Part shown: positions 47,451 through 55,541 of the stretch, piece by piece
Layout: each line of letters starts with the position of its first letter
How positions within the stretch are numbered: position 1 is the stretch's first letter
Assembly (NCBI GenBank): GCA_963731125.1
Contig: CAVSVP010000010.1
Location: forward strand, 124,001 to 188,000
Direction of reading: 5' to 3'
Source: CAVSVP01 sp963731125
GTDB taxonomy: Bacteria > Pseudomonadota > Gammaproteobacteria > Competibacterales > Competibacteraceae
DNA length: 64,000 nucleotides
Translations under genes and position numbers: made by a program
The notes under the pieces: generated by a model
The model's input: only the letters and a program-made list of their open reading frames with translations
Told to the model about the DNA's origin: nothing
Database searches by the model: none

Positions 47451-48746
47451 CAGGGTCGCATTATATTTTGCAGGTTGTTGATGGTTGGTCGCCGAAGTAA
47501 ATAGCGCCCGTACACGGTCTACGGCGCGCTGCATATCTTCAAGAGGGGGCGGCGGAAGTGCCGGAGAGAGATGCTGACCCAGCCAGACTGCCCGACCGGA
47601 GGTGATGAGGAATTGATGTATCGAGCTGACATCGCGCGTTAAGCGTTGCGGTCCGTTTTGCATTGTCTGTCGATAGATGAATGCCTGCAGATGACTGAAT
47701 TCCCAATATTGCCACTGCCGGCGCAGCCGATCGCCTTTGTTATACGCTGATATGGCTCTTTTTCGCAACGTGGAGTCTTGACTCAAATCAAAGATATAGA
47801 CCGGCTTACGAGTCGCACAAGCCTCCGTTAGCATCGCCACGCTGTCGCCTGTTACGATTATGGCATCAGCGAGAGCGAGATAGCCGAAATAGGGATTATC
47901 GGCGGTGTTGGGAGTCCACCGGAACAAATGGTGCGGACAATGAAGGGTTGTCGCGAGAGCGGCTGTTGCAGTGGCCGGAGTTCGTGCGCTGGTCGTTATG
48001 AGGAGCGAACCCCCTGATCCATCGGCCATAGCGCTGGCTTCGCGGCCTAACCTCTCTGCGGCTAGGCGATCGAATACATAAGGGCCGCTATTGCCCCCGA
48101 TAATGACAGCGATATAGGGGCGGGGTAGCTGAGCGAAATGCGGCGTCCATTTTGCTGCCGCTGCAGCGAGCCGAGCTTCCGTGACTCGATACAGGGTCAG
48201 CTTATTGTGGAGCACGTTTGGATGCGCCGGCAGCCGGTATTGCGGTGTGGTGATCACCAAATCAAAGTGTTCCGGCCGTGCCCAAGGACGGCCAATGTGA
48301 ATGAGCTTAACCCTGCCTCCCGCTTGTTTGCGAATCCAGCGGCACACGGGTTCGCCTCGCATGCCTGCAGAGATCACCAAGTCCGGCCAAGGGGGTAGCA
48401 GAGGACTGGATTGCCGTTTGTTAATGCCCGCTAGGCCAGTGCCGCGCAGTACATTGGTGACAAACTCATATTTTCGGTACACCAGACGTTTTATCTCAAA
48501 CGGCCAGCCTAGCGCCTCAGCCAGCGCGATGATTTGGGCGTTCTCGCCCGTGCGTTGGCCTAACACTAACCAAGCTTTGGGTGGCCGACTTTCATGCGCT
48601 CTCTCACTCAGTTCGGGTGAACTGGGATAAGAATTCCAGTGACCCTGGATTATCGCATTCATTTCCGTTCGCGCTCCGTAGTGCATGCCGTTTTGGCTCT
48701 GACCCGAGTTGTGTATCATACGAGCTTGCAAAGCATGATATACCAA
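47439..48746 (-). CDS. ELM1-family putative glycosyltransferase, copy C
   Basis: 435 residues, but the conserved part begins near residue 58 (AWLVLGQRTGENAQIIALAEALG), so the true start may be internal. PPWPDLVISAGMRGEPVCRW, IIGGNSGPYVFDRLAAE, ITTSARTPATAT and IIVTGDSVAMLTEACATRKP follow. Belongs to the subgroup of copies D and E. Confidence 0.84.
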   Translation of the reverse strand: MVYHALQARMIHNSGQSQNGMHYGARTEMNAIIQGHWNSYPSSPELSERAHESRPPKAWLVLGQRTGENAQIIALAEALGWPFEIKRLVYRKYEFVTNVLRGTGLAGINKRQSSPLLPPWPDLVISAGMRGEPVCRWIRKQAGGRVKLIHIGRPWARPEHFDLVITTPQYRLPAHPNVLHNKLTLYRVTEARLAAAAAKWTPHFAQLPRPYIAVIIGGNSGPYVFDRLAAERLGREASAMADGSGGSLLITTSARTPATATAALATTLHCPHHLFRWTPNTADNPYFGYLALADAIIVTGDSVAMLTEACATRKPVYIFDLSQDSTLRKRAISAYNKGDRLRRQWQYWEFSHLQAFIYRQTMQNGPQRLTRDVSSIHQFLITSGRAVWLGQHLSPALPPPPLEDMQRAVDRVRALFTSATNHQQPAKYNATLLSR

Positions 48747-48887
48747 ATCTCATGAATGCTTATGCACCCTATAAATTGGGGAAACGTTATTAGCCGGTTT
48801 TCAAGGATAATGGACAGCAGTGGATTTGCAGAGAGTGCTTTGGCAAAACTTTCACCGCAAAGCAAAATAGCAAGCAAGTGCCGTAAA

Positions 48888-48967
48888 AGACATTATTGGA
48901 AACTAATTCTTGTTTTCCTTTATTTCAGTGGCGTAGGGAATCGAGATCCGAGTTTCCAATAATGTCT
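48888..48967 (+). repeat. 80-bp element with perfect 17-bp inverted repeats
   Basis: AGACATTATTGGAAACT at 48888-48904 and its exact reverse complement at 48951-48967, with 46 bases between them. Non-coding, in the divergent gap between ELM1 copy C and the hydroxylase gene. Could be a very small MITE or a regulatory long hairpin. No target duplication is clear. Confidence 0.8.
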
Positions 48968-48990
48968 AAAGTTTACGATTAAAACAAGGT

Positions 48991-49821
48991 ATGGTGATAA
49001 TGAATCGCATTCAACAGTTAAGGGAACTCCGCCGTCACTACGTGATTAAGTATGGAAGATCGACGTTACGTGCCCTGGACCGATTTATTGGCCGGCAGTC
49101 ATTGATTGGTAATCCTCCAGTTTTCGATGTGGCATTGTTTCCATGGGTAGCAACCCTTGAAACCAATTGGCAAAGTATCCGTGCTGAGCTTCAAGAGATC
49201 CTGAAAGCCCGGGAGCACGTGCCCTCGTTTCATGAGATTTCACCGGATCAACAGAGGATTTCTAAAGGCGATAAGTGGAAAACCTTTGTGCTTTACGGTT
49301 TCGGACAACGCGCCGAACGCAATTGCCGGCATTGTCCTGCAACGGTACGGGTGCTGGAGACCATTCCTGGACTACAGAACGCTTGGTTCTCGATGTTAGC
49401 CCCCGGTTATCACATACCACCCCATCACGGTGTGACGAAAGGAGTGATCAGATGTCATTTAGCATTGATTGTGCCAGAGCAGCGCGAGCGGTGTGTTATC
49501 CGCGTTGCCAATCAGCTCTGCCAGTGGGAAGAGGGAAAGTGTCTACTATTCGACGATACTTATGAACATGAGGTATGGAATAACACGGATCAAGAGCGGG
49601 TGGTTTTGTTTTTGGATATCAACAGACCGTTGCGCTTGCCCGGCCGGTTATTGAGTCGGTTGCTTATTCATGGTATCCAGTTGACCGCTTACGTCAAGGA
49701 CGCCCGCCGGAATCTGGCGACTTGGGAAGACCGCTTTGAGACGGCGGCACTACAGGCCGAGAATTTTCACTACACCGAAAATGCCAAGAAGCCGCTAGCG
49801 AAAGACACCTCGGCGGTATAA
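48991..49821 (+). CDS. Aspartyl/asparaginyl beta-hydroxylase family protein (LpxO-like)
   Basis: 276 residues. Conserved block PGYHIPPHHGVTKGVIRCHL with a metal His near 146, then EEGKCLLFDDTYEHEVWN with His193 and RVVLFLDINRP. LpxO of Salmonella, a member of the family, hydroxylates lipid A acyl chains, so a lipid substrate is plausible given the neighbours. ATG 48991 or ATG 49000 could be used. The 3' end overlaps the convergent nucleotidyltransferase gene by 27 bases. Confidence 0.86.
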   Translation: MVIMNRIQQLRELRRHYVIKYGRSTLRALDRFIGRQSLIGNPPVFDVALFPWVATLETNWQSIRAELQEILKAREHVPSFHEISPDQQRISKGDKWKTFVLYGFGQRAERNCRHCPATVRVLETIPGLQNAWFSMLAPGYHIPPHHGVTKGVIRCHLALIVPEQRERCVIRVANQLCQWEEGKCLLFDDTYEHEVWNNTDQERVVLFLDINRPLRLPGRLLSRLLIHGIQLTAYVKDARRNLATWEDRFETAALQAENFHYTENAKKPLAKDTSAV

Positions 49822-50748
49822 CCGCCACAGCAAACTCCACCCAAACAGCAGGGGGTAACGGCGTAGCCGTGGAGGTACTGCGATAGCAGTACCCGAGTGC
49901 CGCTCCAGTTTCCACACGATGTAGTCCACGCCGCCTTGAAAGGTCAATAGTGCTTTGCTTAAACGCGCCAAGGATAATAATTTGCCCTGAACCCGCCGTA
50001 TGCGCCAGGTTAGCTGGTTGACGAGACGTGTTGTGAAGGCAATCTTGGCTGCATAACGAAGCGGCTGGCTGCTGATGTCGGTGTAAATAGTATAGGAAAG
50101 CGCTGGCATAGCTACTTGCGTAATTTGTTCATAGTATGGCTGAGTCGCTTCCCAAAGTTGGCTCACACGATTCGATTTTTCTGCGCGCAATTCGGCTCGA
50201 TAGCTAAGCGAGAGACCCGTCAGCCACAACTCGCGAGCTTCGAAGCGCGCCGGCAGCTGGGGTAGCACCCGGGTCATAAAAGTCACCACTGCCTGGGCTA
50301 AGGCAGCATCAATTTGTTGCTGAAGGGTTTCGTCTTGAGCATAAAGCACCCTGATCGGCTGCGCAAAACGTCCCCATAAATAGGAGTGAAACCATTTCAT
50401 GGAGGTGCCACGTTGCAGATCTCGTAGGGAGATAACTGCATATTTAGCACGGATAATATGGCCTGCCGATGGCACTTCCAGATAGAACACGTTGGGAGGC
50501 AACAGTTGATTGCAAAGGCGTAAGGTTCGCCTATCGTAAGCCTTGCGATAGTCGTTTACTACCACGTAAAGATCGGCCAGACCGTCTAAGTCGTTACCGC
50601 TACGCAAGCAAGAGCCATAGAATAGGATGGCCTGTGTAGCGCTACCGAAACGTTCAAGAAGAGCTTTGCTAAGCAGACTGACCCCCGGTGCAACTGGTTG
50701 GAGGCTTTGTTGTTGAATCAATTGAATGAGTTGGCTCGGAAGCGACAT
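49795..50748 (-). CDS. Nucleotidyltransferase-fold protein, possibly phosphatidate cytidylyltransferase-like (TAM41)
   Basis: 317 residues. The N-terminal AILFYGSCLRSGNDLDGLADLYVVV (about 41-64) is a nucleotidyltransferase pattern with GS and acidic residues, similar in layout to TAM41, which makes CDP-diacylglycerol. The rest is helical and not recognised. It lies four bases downstream of the diacylglycerol kinase gene on the same strand. A lipid-nucleotide role is inferred from that pairing and is not proven. Confidence 0.65.
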   Translation of the reverse strand: MSLPSQLIQLIQQQSLQPVAPGVSLLSKALLERFGSATQAILFYGSCLRSGNDLDGLADLYVVVNDYRKAYDRRTLRLCNQLLPPNVFYLEVPSAGHIIRAKYAVISLRDLQRGTSMKWFHSYLWGRFAQPIRVLYAQDETLQQQIDAALAQAVVTFMTRVLPQLPARFEARELWLTGLSLSYRAELRAEKSNRVSQLWEATQPYYEQITQVAMPALSYTIYTDISSQPLRYAAKIAFTTRLVNQLTWRIRRVQGKLLSLARLSKALLTFQGGVDYIVWKLERHSGTAIAVPPRLRRYPLLFGWSLLWRLYRRGVFR

Positions 50749-50752
50749 AATA

Positions 50753-51820
50753 CTATAAGCGAATAAAGGTACCCAGCCCGCCTTGGTCGACTACCACGGG
50801 CCCGGCACGGCTATCAACTGGATGGATTTCGCCGTCTAGTGTGAAAGGGCTGTCCATGATAAGCCGTACTTCGTTAACGTTTTGGCTGACGTAGCCATTT
50901 TCTGGAGTCCCGAATCGATTAGGCCGTCCCCAAAGTAACGGAGGTATCGCCAGCAGAGCACGTGTCGAGCCGGCCCGCATAGCGGTATACTGAAGCGGCC
51001 CGGTGCCTCTGCCCCAATAGGGACGCAGCCCGAGAAATAGCCGCTTCAGCGTGCTGATCAGCAAGAGAAGAAATTTTTGCTGCTGTAATGGCGAATGCTG
51101 GTTTAGGCTGACATGAATAGTTACGGGAGCAATATAAGCTGGATCGCGGCGGGCGACAGCCGTCATGACTCGCAATGTCGCTAAACCCGGTGCCCATTCA
51201 TGCCGAAGTCCCAGACTGTATAATCGCTGGTGGCAAAAATCGATGCCCTTGATGATCGCTCCCGTCCCAAAAAACATTCCGTACAAGGGTTGCGCGTAGG
51301 AAGGCGAGCGAACGCGCAGAATGGGCCGCTGCAGAATTTGTGCTGGTTGATGCGTGGCACTCGCCCAGCGAAGCAGTTTGTGTAACGCTTTACGGTGATT
51401 ACCCCGTAACCCCACATCGCCGGCGGTCATATTGGTGGAACCTCCCGGCAAGATGGCCAATAGCGGTAGCGGGGTAAGCAGCTTATGGTGAAACAAGCTT
51501 GTTAAAGTCGCTTGAACTGTGCCGTCACCACCATTTATCACCACTAGATCCGGCGCTTTACCGGCAAAATCACTTAGAGCTGCCACGATGTCGGCGGGGG
51601 TTTGCACTTCCCGATGCTGTACCCACGGGTAATCGGCCAAAATTTTTTGAATCCCTTGTAAACCGCGTCGGTTCCTGCCGCTGTGCGGATTGCTGAGCAG
51701 TCCGACACGTAAAGTGCCGGATGCGATTCGTTGCAGGACCGGTGCCGGTGAATTTTCAAGGACGTTGACTGCTAGGCTATCGGCATAAGGCGCCGTATTA
51801 TCGTTCGAACCAAGTTGCAT
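50753..51820 (-). CDS. Diacylglycerol kinase family protein (YegS/DagK-like)
   Basis: 355 residues. VGLLSNPHSGRNRRGL and VVINGGDGTVQATL (GGDGT at 97-101) define the catalytic domain, followed by LAILPGGSTNMTAGDVG. Phosphorylates diacylglycerol or a related lipid using ATP. It forms an operon with the nucleotidyltransferase-fold gene, and together the two could give a phosphatidate to CDP-lipid step. Confidence 0.88.
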   Translation of the reverse strand: MQLGSNDNTAPYADSLAVNVLENSPAPVLQRIASGTLRVGLLSNPHSGRNRRGLQGIQKILADYPWVQHREVQTPADIVAALSDFAGKAPDLVVINGGDGTVQATLTSLFHHKLLTPLPLLAILPGGSTNMTAGDVGLRGNHRKALHKLLRWASATHQPAQILQRPILRVRSPSYAQPLYGMFFGTGAIIKGIDFCHQRLYSLGLRHEWAPGLATLRVMTAVARRDPAYIAPVTIHVSLNQHSPLQQQKFLLLLISTLKRLFLGLRPYWGRGTGPLQYTAMRAGSTRALLAIPPLLWGRPNRFGTPENGYVSQNVNEVRLIMDSPFTLDGEIHPVDSRAGPVVVDQGGLGTFIRL

Positions 51821-51999
51821 CGCGCTGAATTAGAACATACTGTATTCTGTATTAGTTTTTCGCTCTTGGTGGTGTGCGCTTGCCGCTTTCCCAAGAGGAT
51901 TAGGGATTTGAGATTGCTGGCCGTAAGCGTTCTCAACTTACGTACGATGGTACCAGTTAATCATCTAATTATCATCGACACCTATTTAGACTGAAATTT

Positions 52000-52023
52000 A
52001 TCGCCTGCGAAGGCGATTTTTTT
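52000..52023 (+). terminator. Intrinsic terminator in the leader of ELM1 copy D
   Basis: Perfect stem ATCGCC / GGCGAT with loop TGCGAA, followed by a run of seven T on the plus strand. It lies about 38 bases before the ELM1 copy D start and no plus-strand gene ends just upstream, so it would cut short transcripts entering ELM1 D. It may act as an attenuator. Confidence 0.85.
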
Positions 52024-52061
52024 CTGGATAGAGCCAGTGCTTTAAACAGGAGATGCGTTTC

Positions 52062-53273
52062 ATGAGGTCTGGATCAGTTACCACGGCACCTCTTAGTCGA
52101 ACTCCTCGGGTTTGGCTGCTGCTGGGGCATAAGGCCGGGGATAATACGCAAGTCCTCGCGCTGGCGGAGGCGCTGGGTTGGCCCTTTGAAAGCAAACATA
52201 TTGTCTATCGGCAGTATGAATTGTTCACGAATCTAATGTTGGGTCCTACGTTAGCGGGAATCGTCAAACATCGCTCCAGTTTCTTAACACCGCCTTGGCC
52301 TGATTTGGTGATTACTGCTGGACGTCGCAACGAACCCGTGGCCAGATGGATTCAACAACAGGCGGGCGGCAAGGTTCGGTTGGTCCATATCGGCCGTCCT
52401 TGGACGCGTTTGGAACGTTTCGATCTCATCATCTCCACGCCCCAATACCAGTTGCCGGTATCTAGGAACGTCTTACTTAACGCGATGCCCTTGCATCGGG
52501 TAACCCAGGCACGTCTTAACGAGGCGGCAAATGGGTGGGCACCACTCCTGGCGCATCTGCCGCGACCGTATTTTGCCGTGTTGGTGGGCGGTCATAGCGG
52601 CTCCTTTGTATTTGGTCCTCCTGCAGGAGAACGACTGGGCCGTGAGGCGAGCGCCATGGTCGGCGCGGTTGGAGGATCGTTGCTAGTGACAACTAGCGCC
52701 CGCAGTCCGTCGGCTACGATTGATGCCTTAGCCGCAGCGGTTGCGCATCAGCCTACCCATTTTTTCCGGTGGTCCCCCAATGCCGCCGATAATCCCTATT
52801 TTGGTTACCTTGCCCTTGCTGATGATATTATTGTAACAGGCGACAGCATATCAATGCTGACGGAAGCCTGCGCGACTCGTAAGCCAGTCTACATTTTTGA
52901 TCCCGCTGAAGACGCAACTGCAGCAAAGATAAACGTTGAAAATTGCGCCCGACCTCACTGCTCAGACAGGCGTCGCTGGCAAGACATTCGGCTCCAGGCC
53001 TTAACTCACCGGCTGGCAATGCGTATTGCCCCACGTCGGATGAAGCGCGATGTTCGCGCGATTCACCAATATCTTATGAATTCCGGTAGAGCAGTGCGGC
53101 TTGGAGAGCCCTTCCCGTCAAGGGCATTGTCCCCCCCTCTGGAAGACTTGCAAAGCACCGTAGTGCGTGTGCAGGCCTTGCTGGCGCAGGATGTTGACGC
53201 TTGTGTTAAGCCGACCCACCCAGGCGAAGCCGGGTTGAGTTTGCGCCGTTTTAAAGAAAAGACCCCAGATTAG
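52062..53273 (+). CDS. ELM1-family putative glycosyltransferase, copy D
   Basis: 403 residues from ATG 52062, chosen because AGGAG at 52048-52052 is nine bases away. ATG 52053 is too close to it. VWLLLGHKAGDNTQVLALAEALG, PPWPDLVITAGRRNEPVARW, LVGGHSGSFVF, VTTSARSPSATI and IIVTGDSISMLTEACATRKP. Same subgroup as copies C and E. Convergent with GT8-like copy 4 with a three-base gap, mirroring the copy 3/copy C arrangement. Confidence 0.86.
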   Translation: MRSGSVTTAPLSRTPRVWLLLGHKAGDNTQVLALAEALGWPFESKHIVYRQYELFTNLMLGPTLAGIVKHRSSFLTPPWPDLVITAGRRNEPVARWIQQQAGGKVRLVHIGRPWTRLERFDLIISTPQYQLPVSRNVLLNAMPLHRVTQARLNEAANGWAPLLAHLPRPYFAVLVGGHSGSFVFGPPAGERLGREASAMVGAVGGSLLVTTSARSPSATIDALAAAVAHQPTHFFRWSPNAADNPYFGYLALADDIIVTGDSISMLTEACATRKPVYIFDPAEDATAAKINVENCARPHCSDRRRWQDIRLQALTHRLAMRIAPRRMKRDVRAIHQYLMNSGRAVRLGEPFPSRALSPPLEDLQSTVVRVQALLAQDVDACVKPTHPGEAGLSLRRFKEKTPD

Positions 53274-53276
53274 CCC

Positions 53277-54186
53277 TCAAGCGGGAAGCGGCGGCGTGCG
53301 TTCCAGTACCTCCAGGGCGTCGTGACGCACATGATTTTGCCGCATCTCTTTGTAAAGCATGGCTTCCGAGATTATTCCCTTGTCCAGACACTCACGAAGT
53401 AGGCCAAAGAAGAAGCGTTCCTGGTTCGGGTCAGGATGACGAGAGTACTGTCCCAATAGGGCGTATTCACCGAACCGCTGTCGCCTGGCCCGTAGCAACC
53501 AGGCAAGCGGCGGGGAACCACCGGAATCTTTCCGTTGGCGTCCAGTCGACCGGAAGACCTGTTTTCCAAGGTTGCGTCTTACGTCGAGTATTGTGCAATA
53601 GTTTGGTCTTTTCAGTAAGCCTATCGAAGTCGTTCCATTCCTCTTCAAGGAATCCAATCGTTTCCCGCGGTTCCGGCTTAAGGCAAATCCAATCTGTGTA
53701 GTCCTGCTCGAATTGAAACAGCTCGTTAAACTGCTTCTCACAGTGCCAGTGGGTTAAACTGTCGCAATTGAGGAGCATAACGCTGCTGGCCAGGCAGCTA
53801 TCGACTAGCCCCAGTGCGCCAAAACGACGTCGTCGGCACAAGATTGCTTTGCCTGCCATATCCCGGGACAGTAGCTCCCAAATATCGCCTACGGCAAAGA
53901 CATCAGGATCGATTACCACGGCACGCCCTGTATAACCCATCAATTTGGGAGGCATAAAGCGCAGTGGCGTAAAAGACTGCAAGTCGTTATTGAACCACTG
54001 GCGTTTTGTTCCATCGCGCAAATATAACTGACCCTCTCGGACCCGCAAAAATGGGTAATCCCGTGTGTGGATGATGCGCACGTCGAATTTATCGTTGTTT
54101 CTGGAGTTACGCCGCAAGGCGTACTGCGCCACCAAAGCACCAATCAGTTGCTTATGATTGGTTTGAATAAACACACCATATGTCAC
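53277..54186 (-). pseudogene. GT8-like glycosyltransferase family, copy 4 (frameshifted)
   Basis: Starting from GTG 54186, aligned with the other copies, the frame gives FIQTNHKQLIGALVAQYALR, VIDPDVFAVGDIWELL and LLHNTRRKTQPWKTG, then breaks after RFRWFP near 53512-53515, where four C occur (minus strand). Dropping one C restores PLAWLLRARRQ and a C-terminus almost identical to copy 3. So one base is extra, by mutation or sequencing error. An in-frame ATG further upstream (54291) overlaps the PAP2 gene and is unlikely to be the start. Confidence 0.82.
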
Positions 54187-54269
54187 AGCTAAATGTCTTC
54201 TTGTTGAGCCTCGCCACCGGTACACTACCTCCGCCTGGTATGACAAAATGACCATTACCTGGGCGTTAG

Positions 54270-55301
54270 CTATTGATGGTGTTCTCGCCATCTAAACACT
54301 TTCGCTGCGGTAAATCGCATCACCGTGGCTATTAGCATTGCGTATACTACATCAACCCCGTAATGGTAGCCATTGTATAAGGTGCTAACGACCAGCCCAA
54401 TAAATATAGGCAAAAACAAGAAACGGGCCACTTGAAAGCGAACCGCATACCAAGTGGCCACCATTGCGACGGCTACATGACTGGAAGGAAAGGCACCGCC
54501 AACAATCGTGCCGTTTTCGAAAATCCATTGTTCAATCGTCGTGATTGGCCCGCCGCGCAGTTCTATTAACGCATTTCCATAGTCGGGCCAGAAGATCGGG
54601 CCACCCGCGGGAGTGAATAGAAAATGGAGATAACAAATCCAAAAGGTAAGCGAGATCGCCAACATAAATTCTCGAAAAGCCTCTCCGGGCCGGGATGTTT
54701 CGTCACTGCATCTTCTGAAATAAAGTGGCATTCCGATGCCGGGGATAAAGAAATAAAAACTGGCATAGCAGAAATACATAAGCTCGGTCAGCCAAAAGCT
54801 GGCGTAGCGTTGCAGAAGGGGTGTTAATTCTCTTCTGAAAAGAAACCGATCGGCTGTCATTAGATAGGCGTCAATCAACTGTGGTTGAAGCACATGGATC
54901 ATTCGGCCGACAGCCTCAAAGCAAAACGGAAACAGCAAGGCGGGATACCACCACCGAATGAACCTGGCTAGCGGGTGTTTCCAAAGCAAGGGGAGCCGTT
55001 GTGCGCCTATCCCCGTTGCACCAATGAGAAAATGATAGAAAAGTAAATGCCAGGGATTTTCGACGCGGCCCAACCAGATTCCTGCCACCAGTAGCAGAGC
55101 TACCACGATGCCTAAATAGGCTAGGAAAAAAAGATCCTGAAGTTCCCAGTGGACAGCATAGGGCGCTGTCGCATGCGCATTTGCAGCACGGCTTCTCAGC
55201 CTTGCCGCAGTGGCTGCGCTGGCGGAATCCATCAGGGAATTCTGCTGCCAAAGCCGCCGCGGAGAACTTCCAGCGTAAGAGCCTTTTGCGTTAGTAACCA
55301 A
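54270..55301 (-). CDS. PAP2-superfamily membrane protein (inositolphosphotransferase-like)
   Basis: 343 residues with about six or seven membrane segments. Phosphatase motifs GGAFPSSHVAVAM and NGYHYGVDVVYA give the catalytic His residues and Asp. TPAGGPIFWPDY before them resembles the Aur1/inositolphosphorylceramide synthase branch, which transfers phosphoheadgroups between lipids. With diacylglycerol kinase and the nucleotidyltransferase-fold protein it forms a lipid-headgroup set. Confidence 0.82.
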   Translation of the reverse strand: MVTNAKGSYAGSSPRRLWQQNSLMDSASAATAARLRSRAANAHATAPYAVHWELQDLFFLAYLGIVVALLLVAGIWLGRVENPWHLLFYHFLIGATGIGAQRLPLLWKHPLARFIRWWYPALLFPFCFEAVGRMIHVLQPQLIDAYLMTADRFLFRRELTPLLQRYASFWLTELMYFCYASFYFFIPGIGMPLYFRRCSDETSRPGEAFREFMLAISLTFWICYLHFLFTPAGGPIFWPDYGNALIELRGGPITTIEQWIFENGTIVGGAFPSSHVAVAMVATWYAVRFQVARFLFLPIFIGLVVSTLYNGYHYGVDVVYAMLIATVMRFTAAKVFRWREHHQ

Positions 55302-55541
55302 CTTGAATGCTTTTTGCTATGGTTACCTTCGCTGAAGTGTACCGCAGTGATTGCGGCAGTTCTAAGATAAGGTGACTGTAGCGACGGGTTGTACAATTGG
55401 TTAAGAGCACGCTGTAGCGGATTAGCCGGAAGTGTTCTTTTTATTAGCCTGCCATTATTCATTTGGTGGTTACGCGTGTTGTTAGAATAGCCGTTCAGGT
55501 CACGGCAAATCGAGGTTTACGTTGCCAAGCCGTAACATGCC

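Noticed and set aside
54187..54291. N-terminal extension of GT8-like copy 4
   Set aside because: The other copies begin at the GTG corresponding to 54186, and the extension overlaps the PAP2 gene.
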